Shown here: one piece after another, positions 45,308-54,237 of the stretch
How positions within the stretch are numbered: the first letter of the stretch is position 1
Layout of the letters: each line of letters opens with the position of its first letter
Source of the DNA: JAGWAJ01 sp965215155
GTDB taxonomy: Bacteria > Acidobacteriota > Vicinamibacteria > Vicinamibacterales > UBA8438
Assembly (NCBI GenBank): GCA_965215155.1
Contig: CBDCCY010000001.1
Location: forward strand, 1,426,001-1,490,000
DNA: 64,000 nt
Reading direction: 5' to 3'
Program-made: the position numbers and the translations under genes
The notes under the pieces: model-generated
The model's database searches: none
What the model was told of the DNA's origin: nothing
The model's input: only the letters and a program-made list of their open reading frames with translations

Positions 45308-45387
45308 TAGCGCGACCTTGCGGTCGCGTTGGGAGTCTGCGCTGACACCGATGGCTCCATGGCGCGTTCTGCGGCGCAGACTCCTAG
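45308..45387. repeat. Small inverted-repeat element B with GNRA-type hairpin
   Basis: TAG, then CGCGACC TTGC GGTCGCG (45311-45328, GCAA loop on the minus strand), then TTGGGAGTCTGCGC and, at 45374-45387, the complementary arm GCGCAGACTCCTAG. Compared with element C the hairpin stem has changed in both arms (A:T to C:G) and kept pairing, and the loop remains GNRA-like. The right arm contains the TAG of the gene at 45384. Confidence 0.72.
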
Positions 45388-46376
45388 CGCTCCTCCTGTG
45401 CCCGCTGCCCGCTCAGGGAGTTGGGCACGGCGTAGTTCCCCTCGTGGCACGCGTACTCGTACTGCACGTAGGCGTCGTCCCGCTTGTAGTTGAACGAAAC
45501 GGCCCACGGCGCGGTGTAGGTCTCCGGGTCGTCGACCCGCAACTGGTAGCGCAGCGTGTCGCCGTCGACGAACGTGAAGCGCTCCACCACCTTGCGGGCC
45601 GCGGTCTGCGGCGCCCGCGAGCCGGGCCCGCGCTGGTTGGCGACCGCCTTGAAGTTCGCCGACTCGACCACCAGCGTGTTGCCCTCCCAGCGCCCGCGCG
45701 GGTCGCCGTTCCAGAGCCGGATCGACGGGTCGACGTGCGGTCCGGCGTCGATCGGGATGATGCGCGCGTTGTGGATCATCTCGCTCAGGATCACCACGTG
45801 GCCCGGGGTCTGGAAGAACATCTTCCCGTTGTTGTAGGCGGTCGGCATCATGATGCCGTACGTCCCGCGCGAGAGACACCGGTCGCCCGTCTCCATCGTG
45901 GCGTAGGAGTCGTGCAGGTGTTCGCGGTGCCAGGCGACGCTCTCCCTCGCCCAGGGGGTCATCTCCGGCACCTTGCCGCCGGCCGGCTCGACGAGCAGCG
46001 CCGGCGCGTCGACGCCGGACGGCTCCTTCCAGAACCAGTCGAACCAGTAGTTGGCGTAGGCGCCGACGCCGCGGCTCTGCTCGTGCCCCTGCCAGGTCAC
46101 GGCCTTGCGAGAGTCCGACCGCGCCTGCACGCGTTCCTGAATCTCGGCGAGGGACAGGTCGCGGCCGGCGATGTCGTCGGGCAGCTCCAGCGGGATGTGG
46201 GCGGCCCCGACGTTGTTCCAGGTCCCGTTGATGTCGGGCTGCCCGTCCGCGAGCCGAGGAGGCTCCCAGGCCTCCGCCTCCTGGGCCGCTGCGGAGGCCG
46301 TCGCCCCCGCCCCGAGCAGGACCACGGCTGCGCCGATGGCGAAGCGCGCGAACAGCATCCCGGTTCTCTCGGTCAT
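45384..46376 (-). CDS. ACHEGNY-family exported protein, copy 4
   Basis: A 330-residue exported protein (signal cleavage near TASAAAQ). Blocks: DGQPDINGTWNNVGAAHIPL, GHEQSRGVGAYANYWFDWFW, GDRCLSRGTYGIMMPTAYNN, SEMIHNARIIPIDAGPHVD, GRWEGNTLVVESANFKA and YEYACHEGNYAVPNSLSGQR. Closest to the 35428 gene (same GHE and WFW segments), so these two form a subgroup. The ATG lies 8 bp after the upstream TAG, with AGGAGTCAGG as ribosome site overlapping that stop. No known fold. Confidence 0.82.
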   Translation of the reverse strand: MTERTGMLFARFAIGAAVVLLGAGATASAAAQEAEAWEPPRLADGQPDINGTWNNVGAAHIPLELPDDIAGRDLSLAEIQERVQARSDSRKAVTWQGHEQSRGVGAYANYWFDWFWKEPSGVDAPALLVEPAGGKVPEMTPWARESVAWHREHLHDSYATMETGDRCLSRGTYGIMMPTAYNNGKMFFQTPGHVVILSEMIHNARIIPIDAGPHVDPSIRLWNGDPRGRWEGNTLVVESANFKAVANQRGPGSRAPQTAARKVVERFTFVDGDTLRYQLRVDDPETYTAPWAVSFNYKRDDAYVQYEYACHEGNYAVPNSLSGQRAQEER

Positions 46377-46384
46377 CCTGACTC

Positions 46385-47368
46385 CTAGTTCGAGCCGCCC
46401 TCGGCCGCCTCCAGCGCGCGCGCCCCCGAGAGCGAGCTGGCCATCGAGTAGTTCCCCTCGTGGCAGGCGTACTCGTAGAGAGGCTCGTCGGTCCGCGTCA
46501 TGTCCACCCGCGCGCTCCAGGGCGCCGCCCACGTGGTCGGGTCGCTCACCGTGAACTCGTAGCGCAGCGTGTCGGCGTCGATGCGCGTGATCCGCTCGAC
46601 CAGGTTCAGGTTGGCGCTCGACCCTCCGAACGCGGTCTCGCGCAGGAAGTTCGTGGTAACGACGACGAGCGTGTCTCCCTCCCAGCTCCCGCGCGAGTCG
46701 CCGACCCACTGCCGGAGCCCGTCCGGCAAGGGTGCGCGCCCGTCGAGGGGGATGATGCGGGCGTTGTGCACCATCTCGTTGAGGATGACGACGTGGTCGG
46801 CGGTCTGGAAGAGCTGCATGTTGTTGTTGTAGACGCTCGGCGTCATCGGCGGACCCGAGTTGAACCCGAGGAGGCAGCGCTCGGATACCCCGCGGTCCTC
46901 CGGGCCGTGGGCGTGACGCCCGCGGAGGAGGCGCGTCAGCTCGCCACGGGCCGCGGCGTCCGGCCGCACGGCCGGGATGCGCCCGTTGGGCGGGTCGACG
47001 ATCAGCGAGGTGCGCTGCCGCTCGAGCGAGTTGCCCTGCTCGAACCAGATGGCCTGCTCGTAGCTGACGCGCGCCTCGAGCGACGCGGTGGGCGACGTCG
47101 AGTCGCCGGCCCGGCGGCGCTCGGCCAGTGCCTGCTCCCACTCCGCCGCTTCCTCGGCGCTGAGGGTCTCGCGCCCGGCGAGATCGTCCGGCCGCTGCAT
47201 GGGGGTGGCGGTGGAGAAGTTCCAAAGACCCTGGAGGTCAGGGTCTCCGTCCGGCGTGCGGAGCGGCGATTGCGCCGCCTCCGCCGGCGCGAGCGCCGCG
47301 CCGGCGAGCGCGACCAGCACCACGGAAGTCAACGCCGCGCGAAGGCGATCGGGCATCGGACCCTCCAT
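46385..47368 (-). CDS. ACHEGNY-family exported protein, copy 5
   Basis: A 327-residue exported protein (signal with cleavage near PAEAAQ). Blocks: GDPDLQGLWNFSTATPMQRP, SLIVDPPNGRIPAV, SERCLLGFNSGPPM, VYNNNMQLFQTADHVVILNE, GDSRGSWEGDTLVVVTTNF, LVERITRIDADTLRYEF and YEYACHEGNYSMASSLSGAR. Closest to the gene at 49910 (shared GFNxGPPM). Co-transcribed with copy 4, whose ATG is 8 bp downstream. The internal MPDRL at 47356 is an alternative start. Confidence 0.82.
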   Translation of the reverse strand: MEGPMPDRLRAALTSVVLVALAGAALAPAEAAQSPLRTPDGDPDLQGLWNFSTATPMQRPDDLAGRETLSAEEAAEWEQALAERRRAGDSTSPTASLEARVSYEQAIWFEQGNSLERQRTSLIVDPPNGRIPAVRPDAAARGELTRLLRGRHAHGPEDRGVSERCLLGFNSGPPMTPSVYNNNMQLFQTADHVVILNEMVHNARIIPLDGRAPLPDGLRQWVGDSRGSWEGDTLVVVTTNFLRETAFGGSSANLNLVERITRIDADTLRYEFTVSDPTTWAAPWSARVDMTRTDEPLYEYACHEGNYSMASSLSGARALEAAEGGSN

Positions 47369-47493
47369 TCCTGCGTTCCCGCACCGCGTGTGTCGTCGCG
47401 GTATGATGCCACGGATTGCCGGTCGTAGCGGGCCGGATGCCCGGCGGGAACGGGATGACGCCGCAGGAAGACGATGCTCACGGAGGGCCGCGG

Positions 47494-48885
47494 ATGATCG
47501 CCGGTCGTGACGCGAGCGCTCGCCAGGGGCCTCTCGGGCCGGGCGCCCTCCCGGCCTGCACGGTCCGGACCTGGTCCAGGGGCGCGAGCGCTCGCGGGGC
47601 GCCTCTCGGGCTCGCCGTCTGCCTGCTCGCCGTTCTCCCTGCCGCCTGCGGGGAGCAGCCGGCGGCGGTCGCGGAATCCCGGTCGGGCGGGGGAGGGCCC
47701 CCGCGCCCGCCGAACATCGTCTGGATGGCTGCGGATGACTTCGGAGCCCCGCTCGGACCTCACGCCACGTCGCTTGCGGCCGAGGGTTCGACGTACGAGG
47801 TAGCCGGGCCGCCGGCGTCCGGGGCCGCCATTCGATCCGAGCTGCTGACGGGCGTCGATGCCGGGGCGCTCGGGCTCACCCAGGGGGGGCTCACCGCCCC
47901 GCCGGCTGCTGGAGTCGACGTGCTTCCCGGGCGGCTCCGGCGCGCCGGCTACTACACGAGCCGTTCCGGCCCGGCGCTCCACAACCTGTCCGTCGCGGCC
48001 CCGGGCGGAGCGGCCGACGATGCGCTCGCCCAGCCGGGACTCCTCGGCGCCTGGGACGCCGCGGGGCCGGAGGCCGACTGGCGGGGGCGGCGCAAGGACT
48101 GGGAGTACCCCTGCACCGTGGCGTTCGGGTGCGGCGGTCCGCCCCATGACCCCGAGCGTCCCTTCTTCGCGCTCTTCAACCTGACCGCGTCCGGCGACGC
48201 GCTCGACGCCGAGGTGGGGCGCGTGCTGGCCGCGCTGGCGGAGGATGGCCTCGAACGCACGACAGCCGTGTTCCTGACCGGCACCGCGCCCGGCGCTCCC
48301 CTGGTCGCCAGGTGGCCGGCCGGGACGATGCCGGACCCGGCGGACGCCCGGCAGGCCGGCGCGGGCGCCGGGCAGGCCAGCGTCGTGGACCTGGCGCCGA
48401 CGGCGCTGGCGCTGGCCGGCGCACCGGTCCCACCGCACATGTCGGGCCGTTCGCTGTTGGACGTCGGCGCCCGGGGTGCGGATGGGCGGGGGGACGCCGG
48501 GCGGCAGGGCATGCAGCAGCACGCCGCGCGACGGGAGCGCGCCGCCGAGCGCGGGGGCGGGACGGGCGTCCACGCGGCCGCTCCGGCCGCTCCGGCCGCG
48601 CCCGGCGACCTGACGGGCGCGCCGCCCACTGGTGCCGCACCTCCTGCGGCGGCCGCCCCGGCCGGCTATCCGACCGGGGGCCTGTTCCACGTGGCGCCCC
48701 GGGTGGAGCTCTCGTGCGACACCGAGGGCTCGGCCATCGTCTACACGACGGAACGCGAAGCGCCGTTCTACTGGCGGCTCTACACCGGGCCGTTCCGGAT
48801 GCGCTTCTGGACGCTGCGGGTGCAGTGCGGCCGCCTCGGCTACCGCGACAGCGAGCTGGTCCGCTACGAGTTCGATATCGAGTGA
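47494..48885 (+). CDS. Pseudo-sulfatase lipoprotein with CHB_HEX_C-like tail
   Basis: A 463-residue lipoprotein (lipobox in LLAVLPAACGE). The N-terminal PPNIVWMAADDFGAPLGPHA and the later VDLAPTALALAGAPVPPHMS resemble sulfatases, but where sulfatases have C/S-x-P-S-R before LLTG this protein reads PASGAAIRSELLTG, without the cysteine or serine converted to formylglycine. Enzymatic sulfatase activity is therefore unlikely. An Ala/Gly/Pro-rich linker leads to a C-terminal FN3-like domain (VELSCDTEGSAIVYTTERE). The start at 47494 has GGAGGG upstream. A binding role is inferred. Confidence 0.75.
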   Translation: MIAGRDASARQGPLGPGALPACTVRTWSRGASARGAPLGLAVCLLAVLPAACGEQPAAVAESRSGGGGPPRPPNIVWMAADDFGAPLGPHATSLAAEGSTYEVAGPPASGAAIRSELLTGVDAGALGLTQGGLTAPPAAGVDVLPGRLRRAGYYTSRSGPALHNLSVAAPGGAADDALAQPGLLGAWDAAGPEADWRGRRKDWEYPCTVAFGCGGPPHDPERPFFALFNLTASGDALDAEVGRVLAALAEDGLERTTAVFLTGTAPGAPLVARWPAGTMPDPADARQAGAGAGQASVVDLAPTALALAGAPVPPHMSGRSLLDVGARGADGRGDAGRQGMQQHAARRERAAERGGGTGVHAAAPAAPAAPGDLTGAPPTGAAPPAAAAPAGYPTGGLFHVAPRVELSCDTEGSAIVYTTEREAPFYWRLYTGPFRMRFWTLRVQCGRLGYRDSELVRYEFDIE

Positions 48886-48927
48886 CGCAGGAAGACGTGG
48901 CGCCTCGCAATGCCAGGAGGTACACCG

Positions 48928-49896
48928 ATGACACCGACGACGCCGGCGCCCGTGGCGCCGCGAGGGACGACACGGACGGCCTGCCTGGCCGCGCTCACGC
49001 TGGCCGGCGTGGTGCTGACCGCCGTGACGTACCAGGCGCAGCCGGAGCGGGCGCCGATCACCGGCATTCAGGAGGTTGCCGAGAACCTCTACCTGCTCGC
49101 CGACTCCGATCCGTCGGACCAGACCACGTGGACGGGCGGGAACACCGCGATCTTCCTGACCGGGAGCGGTGTGGTGCTGGTCGACACGAAGCTCCCCGGC
49201 TACGGGGCGGACATCCTGGAGTACGTCCGCGGCGTGACCGACCAGCCGGTCACGACGATCCTTCACACCCACACCCACTTCGACCACACCGGCAGCACCA
49301 CGGAGTTCCCGGACACGGTGCAGGTGATCACGCACGAGAACACGGCGGCGCAGATGGCGCGTACCAACTGCGATCCGGTGACCAACTGCGACGCCTTCAA
49401 GGGAGAGAACGCCCGCTACCTGCCGAAGCGCACGTTCTCGGTCCGGACGTCTCTCTTCAACGGCCCCGAGCAGATCGACCTCTACCACTTCGGCCGCGGC
49501 CACACCAACGGCGACACGTTCGTCGTCTTCCGGGCCGCCCGGGCCGTGCACACCGGCGACATGTTCCAGCGCAAGGCGCTGCCGTTCGTCGACGTGGCGA
49601 GCAGCGGCGGGAGCGCCGTCGAGTTCGGCGAGACGCTGACACGGGCCGTGGAGGGGTTGCCGGAGATCGACACCGTCATCGCCGGCCACGTCAACGAGCC
49701 GCTCGCGTGGCAGGACTTCACCGACTTCGCGGGCTTCTACAACCACCTGCTGGGCGAGGCGCAGGCAGGAATCGCGGCAGGCCGCAGCGTCGACGAGGTG
49801 GTGGGGGCCTACGCCGTGCCGGACGAGTATGCCGACTTCAGTGCCGACGAGCAGACGGTGCGGACGATCGTGCAGCACATCTACGACGAGCAGTAG
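48928..49896 (+). CDS. Exported metallo-beta-lactamase-fold hydrolase
   Basis: A 322-residue protein with a signal/anchor near residues 25-40 (ACLAALTLAGVVLTAVTY). Zinc ligands are in ILHTHTHFDHTGS (HxHxDH), the later HFGRGHTNGDTFVVF, GDMFQRKALPF and VIAGHVNEPLAW. The arrangement is typical of exported MBL-fold hydrolases (lactonase or beta-lactamase-like); the exact substrate is not deducible. CCAGGAGG precedes the ATG at 48928. Downstream is an ACHEGNY-family gene after 13 bp, so the two are probably co-transcribed. Confidence 0.88.
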   Translation: MTPTTPAPVAPRGTTRTACLAALTLAGVVLTAVTYQAQPERAPITGIQEVAENLYLLADSDPSDQTTWTGGNTAIFLTGSGVVLVDTKLPGYGADILEYVRGVTDQPVTTILHTHTHFDHTGSTTEFPDTVQVITHENTAAQMARTNCDPVTNCDAFKGENARYLPKRTFSVRTSLFNGPEQIDLYHFGRGHTNGDTFVVFRAARAVHTGDMFQRKALPFVDVASSGGSAVEFGETLTRAVEGLPEIDTVIAGHVNEPLAWQDFTDFAGFYNHLLGEAQAGIAAGRSVDEVVGAYAVPDEYADFSADEQTVRTIVQHIYDEQ

Positions 49897-49909
49897 AGGA
49901 AGGTGCCAG

Positions 49910-50872
49910 ATGCAAAGCTCATTGCGTGCGGCGTTGGTCGTGACGGCGATTGCGAGTCTCGTCCCGCTGGCGGCGGGCGCGCAGGAGAGCGCGCCCGCCG
50001 CGCCGCGCACGTCATGGGGGGCGCCGAATCTCCAGGGGGTGTGGGACTTCCGCACCGCGACGCCGCTCGAGCGGCCCGAGGAGCTTGCGGACATCGACGT
50101 TCTGACGGACGAGCAGGCCGCGGAGGTCGTCGAGCGGCTCGCGGAGCGCTGGACGCGCCTCGCCGAGGGCAGCGAGTCGGACCCGGGGGCCTACAACCAG
50201 TTCTGGTTCGATTACGGCACGTCCGTCACCGACGACCGGCGGACGTCGCTCATCGTCGACCCGCCGGACGGCCGGATTCCGGCCCTCACGGCCGATGGGG
50301 AGGCGCGGGCCGCGGCCCGGCGGGATCGGCGGCGCGACCACCCGGCCGATTCCTGGGAGGACCGCGGCATCGCCGAGCGCTGCATCCTGGGGTTCAACGC
50401 CGGGCCGCCGATGGAGTCGAGCGCCTACAACAACATCATGCAGGTGTTCCAGACCCCGGACCACGTGGTCATCCTCAACGAGATGGTGAACGACTCCCGC
50501 ATCGTGCCGCTCGACGGCCGCCCGCATCTGCCGGGCCATGTCGAGCAGTGGCGCGGGGATTCGCGCGGCCGCTGGGAAGGGGAGACGCTCGTCATCGAGA
50601 CGACCAACTTCACCGCCAAGACGTCGGTTCGCGGCAGCGGACCCGGCCTGAACCTGGTGGAGCGGCTGACCCGGGTCGACGACGGCACGCTGCTGTACGA
50701 GTACACGGTCGACGATCCGGCGACCTTCGAGCGCCCCTGGTCGGTGGCGATGCCGATGAAGATGTCGGCGGAGCCGGTGTTCGAGTATGCCTGCCACGAG
50801 GGGAACTACGGCATGGAAGGGATCCTGGCGGGGGCGCGGGCGGACGAGCGGGAGGCCGCCGAGGCGCGCTGA
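49910..50872 (+). CDS. ACHEGNY-family exported protein, copy 6
   Basis: A 320-residue exported protein (signal MQSSLRAALVVTAIASLVPL). Blocks: GAPNLQGVWDFRTATPLERP, SLIVDPPDGRIPAL, ERCILGFNAGPPMESSAYNN, VFQTPDHVVILNEMVNDSRI, GRWEGETLVIETTNF, LVERLTRVDDGTLLYEY and FEYACHEGNYGMEGILAG. Starts 13 bp after the MBL gene, with GAGGAAGGTGCCAG as ribosome-binding region. This is the plus-strand member with an intact frame; function unknown. Confidence 0.83.
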   Translation: MQSSLRAALVVTAIASLVPLAAGAQESAPAAPRTSWGAPNLQGVWDFRTATPLERPEELADIDVLTDEQAAEVVERLAERWTRLAEGSESDPGAYNQFWFDYGTSVTDDRRTSLIVDPPDGRIPALTADGEARAAARRDRRRDHPADSWEDRGIAERCILGFNAGPPMESSAYNNIMQVFQTPDHVVILNEMVNDSRIVPLDGRPHLPGHVEQWRGDSRGRWEGETLVIETTNFTAKTSVRGSGPGLNLVERLTRVDDGTLLYEYTVDDPATFERPWSVAMPMKMSAEPVFEYACHEGNYGMEGILAGARADEREAAEAR

Positions 50873-50893
50873 GCGCTTCTCGACCCGTGAATC

Positions 50894-52141
50894 ATGGCGA
50901 TCCACTCATCGCAACGATCGGGACCGCGCCCCACCGCACGGCGCCGCGGCTCCGCGGCAGGTGTTTCGGCCGCCCGCGCGGCGGCCGTTCGGTGCGGCGC
51001 GTCGGTTGCACCCCGCGGCGTGTCCGCTGCCCTGTGCGGCGCGGTCGCCGTGCTGCTCCTCGCGGCCGGCTGCGGGCCTGCGGTGTTGAGCGATGCGGTC
51101 ACGCTCCTCCGCCTTCCCGAGGGCGGCCGCCTGCCGAGCGCCGTCGTCGATGAGCGGGGCGTGGTCCACGTCGTCTACTTCCAGGGCGAGCCGCGGGCCG
51201 GCGACCTGCTCTACGTGCAGCGGGCCCCGGGCGAGTCGGAGTGGTCGGAGCCGCAGTACGTCAACAGCCAGGCCGAGACGGCGGTCGGCATCGGGCCGAT
51301 CGACGGCGGCCAGATGGCCCTCGGAGCGGACGGCCGCCTGCACGTCGTCTGGTTCAAGCTGGGCCGCACCGACTTCCTGTACACCCGGACCAACGACGCC
51401 GGCACCGGTTTCGAGCGGCAGTTCACGCTCTCGGGCGGCGAGGGCGTGGAGGCGGGGCCGACGGTCGCCGCGGACCGCGAGGGAGGCGTCTACGTCTTCT
51501 GGCACACGGGGGAGCCGCCCGACGCCGAGCGCGCCGTCTGGGCGGTCGTCTCGCACGACAACGGGCGGACGTTCGAGCCCGCCCGTCCCATCAGCGCCGC
51601 CGCCGAGGGGGCGTGCGACTGCTGCGGCCTGCGGGCGCTGACCGAGGAGCCGGGCGTGATCCACGTCTCCTACCGCGGCGCCGGCGAGAACGTGCGGCGC
51701 GGCCAGCGCCTGCTGACCTCGAGGGATGCCGGCCGCACGTTCGAGGACATCGGGATCGACGACTGGCGGATCAACGCCTGCCCCATCTCGACGACCAGCC
51801 TCGCGGCCGGGCCGGCCGGCGCGACCGTGGCATGGGAGAACGCCGGCCAGATCTTCCTGAGCCCCGTCGACAAGCTGGACAAGCTCGATGAGGCCCGCTC
51901 GCCGGCCGGATCCGCCGAGTGGCGGCGCAAGAACCCGGCCGTTGCCGTCAACGAGCGGCGCGAGACACTGCTGGCGTGGGGCGACGGCCCGGGCTGGCAG
52001 TCCGGCGGGACGTTCCATTGGCAGCTCTTCGACGCGGACGGCCGGCCGACCGAGGATCGCGGAACGGGGCCGGAGATCCCGGAAGGGAGCGTACCTGCCG
52101 TCGTCGCCGAGCCGGGCGGAGGGTTCCTGGTTCTCTTCTAG
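50894..52141 (+). CDS. Sialidase-like (BNR/Asp-box) lipoprotein
   Basis: A 415-residue lipoprotein (AVLLLAAGCG lipobox, after an arginine-rich N-terminus). Beta-propeller Asp-box repeats are visible as SHDNGRTFEPA and SRDAGRTFEDI, with weaker ones (GVVHVVYFQG, GRLHVVWFKL). Catalytic sialidase residues (Arg triad, Tyr, Glu) are not clearly assignable, so ligand binding is as likely as hydrolysis. A CDCC motif (GACDCCGLRA) may bind metal. Its stop TAG lies in a CTAGGAG resembling the dispersed palindrome ends. Confidence 0.72.
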   Translation: MAIHSSQRSGPRPTARRRGSAAGVSAARAAAVRCGASVAPRGVSAALCGAVAVLLLAAGCGPAVLSDAVTLLRLPEGGRLPSAVVDERGVVHVVYFQGEPRAGDLLYVQRAPGESEWSEPQYVNSQAETAVGIGPIDGGQMALGADGRLHVVWFKLGRTDFLYTRTNDAGTGFERQFTLSGGEGVEAGPTVAADREGGVYVFWHTGEPPDAERAVWAVVSHDNGRTFEPARPISAAAEGACDCCGLRALTEEPGVIHVSYRGAGENVRRGQRLLTSRDAGRTFEDIGIDDWRINACPISTTSLAAGPAGATVAWENAGQIFLSPVDKLDKLDEARSPAGSAEWRRKNPAVAVNERRETLLAWGDGPGWQSGGTFHWQLFDADGRPTEDRGTGPEIPEGSVPAVVAEPGGGFLVLF

Positions 52142-53081
52142 GAGCTTGGGCCGCAGAAGGCAACGCAGGGGAGGTTCAGCCGCCCCAGTCGTAGCCGATG
52201 CGCACGTAATAGTAGGCGCCGCTGTATCCCCAGGGGGTGTACTCGCTGTACCGCTCGCCCACCCAGTTCGCGAGCGTGGACACCTGCGAGTACGTATCGA
52301 GGACGTTCTGGGCGCCCACGGCCACCGTCGTTCCCCGTCCGAGACCGAGGCTCAGCTCCAGGTCGAGGATGGGGCGGCCGTCGAAGAAGCCCTGCGCCAG
52401 GCCGCCCGCGGGCGCGAAGATCTCCCCGCGCCCGCTGTCGTAGTCGTACCAGCCGCCGTAGTAGCTGACGCGGCCCAGCAGGCGTGCCGGCCCCAGGCGC
52501 TGCGTGACCCCGACGTTCCCGCGCGTGCGCGGCAGGGAGTGGGCATACTCGGCGAGCCGCCGGCCGTCGAGCAGGCCCTTGCGGTTGTCGGTCACCCGCG
52601 TGTCGGTGTGGTTGAAGACGACACTGATGATGGTGTTCCCGCGGAGGGCGAGCGGCGTCCAGGTGGAGACGACGTCGATGCCCTGAGACGAGGTGGCGAA
52701 GGCGTTCGTGAAGAAGCGGAAGTTGCGCACGCTTTCCGCGGCGTCGAAGCCGCCGGCCACGAGGCCGGCGATCTCCGCGTCCGACAGGATGAAGTTGCTC
52801 GTGATGCCGATGCGGTCCGACACGTCGATGTGGAAGTAGTCGGCGGTGAGCGTGAACGGGCCGGTATCGACCACCACGCCGACCGTGTAGTTGACCGACT
52901 GCTCGGGGCCGAGCGGGGCGCCGCCTCTCAGTTGCGCCACGGGTGAGAGCGACGGGATGACGGCGTTGTTGATGAGGTCGCCGATGGTGGGGTCGAACCA
53001 GCTCGAGATGTTGAACGCGTTCTGCTGGCCGGGGGTCGGGGCGCGGAAGCCGCTGCTGACGCTGGCCCGCACGAAGCGGTA

Positions 53082-54237
53082 GTGTCCAACGCCTGAAGTT
53101 CTTGACCAGTAGAATCGGCTCGTGGTACGGTCGGCCCGGAAGCGAGGAGGGCCGTGCCGAACCATTACACACGAGAGGTCCCGGAGGTCTCGGACGCACA
53201 GCGCGAGGAACTGGAGGGTTGGCTGCGCCGGCGCAATACCGCGCAGGCTCTGGCCCTGAGGGCACGCATCGTGCTGCAGAGCGCCGCGGGACGGAGCGAC
53301 CAGGTCGTGGCGCAGGCTCTGGGCACGACGCGGGCCACGGTCGGCAAGTGGCGGCGGCGGTTCCTGCGCAACGGCTGCGACGGCTTGCTGGACGAACCAC
53401 GGCCGGGCGCGCCGCGCCGGGTGTCGGACGAGGACGTCGAACGGGTCGTGGTCCGGACGCTGGAGACGACCCCACGGGGGGCGACGCATTGGAGCCGGGA
53501 GTCGATGGCCCGAGCCTGCGGGCTGAGCGCTTCGACCGTCGGCCGCGTGTGGCGCGCGTTCGCGCTCAAGCCCCATCGCAGCGAGACCTTCAAGCTGTCG
53601 CGAGACCCGTTGTTCATCGAGAAAGTGCGCGATATCGTGGGGCGGTACCTGCATCCGCCGGAGCGAGCGGTGGTGCTGTGTGTGGATGAGAAGTCGCAGA
53701 TCCAGGCGTTGAACCGTACCCAGCCGGTGTTGCCGATGCGTCCGGGAGCACCGGAGCAGCGGACACACGACTATCGACGGCACGGCACGACCTCGTTGTT
53801 CGCGGCCCTGAACACCGCCACCGGCGAGGTGATCGGCAGGTGCTTTCGGAAGCACCGCTCGGTGGAGTTCAAGCGCTTCCTCGCCGTGATCGACAAGGCG
53901 GTGCCGCCCGACCTCGACATCCACCTGGTGCTGGACAACTACGGCACGCACAAGACGGCGATGATCCACGACTGGCTGGCACGGCGTCCTCGGTATCACC
54001 TGCACTTCACGCCCACGAGCGCATCGTGGCTCAACCAGGTAGAGCGTTGGTTCGCCGAGATCACCCGGCAGCAGATCCGGCGTGGAACCCATCGCAGCAC
54101 CCAAGCACTCGAGGCGGCGATCAAGGAGTACCTGGCGGTCTACAACGAAGACCCCAAGCCCTTCGTCTGGACGAAGACCGCCGAGCAGATCGGAATCCCT
54201 GAAGCGTTACTGCTCACGTATTTATGACGGTGCACAG
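53082..54237 (+). mobile_element. IS630-family insertion sequence
   Basis: A 1156-bp element bounded by TA dinucleotides (53080-53081 and 54238-54239), the target duplication of IS630/Tc1. Ends GTGTCCAACGCCTGAAG and (reverse complement) CTGTGCACCGTCATAAA are imperfect inverted repeats. One transposase gene. Excision would restore the receptor reading frame. Confidence 0.88.
53154..54227 (+). CDS. IS630-family transposase
   Basis: A 357-residue transposase from a GTG start at 53154. The N-terminal half is a Rap1/homeodomain-like DNA-binding region (VAQALGTTRATVGKWRRRFL, then LSASTVGRVWRAFALKPHR). The DDE core has VLCVDEKSQIQAL (first Asp), LVLDNYGTHKTA (second Asp) and SWLNQVERWFAEITRQ (Glu). 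Family length. GAGGAGGGCC precedes the start. The frame is open and the motifs intact, so it is probably active. Confidence 0.92.
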   Translation: MPNHYTREVPEVSDAQREELEGWLRRRNTAQALALRARIVLQSAAGRSDQVVAQALGTTRATVGKWRRRFLRNGCDGLLDEPRPGAPRRVSDEDVERVVVRTLETTPRGATHWSRESMARACGLSASTVGRVWRAFALKPHRSETFKLSRDPLFIEKVRDIVGRYLHPPERAVVLCVDEKSQIQALNRTQPVLPMRPGAPEQRTHDYRRHGTTSLFAALNTATGEVIGRCFRKHRSVEFKRFLAVIDKAVPPDLDIHLVLDNYGTHKTAMIHDWLARRPRYHLHFTPTSASWLNQVERWFAEITRQQIRRGTHRSTQALEAAIKEYLAVYNEDPKPFVWTKTAEQIGIPEALLLTYL

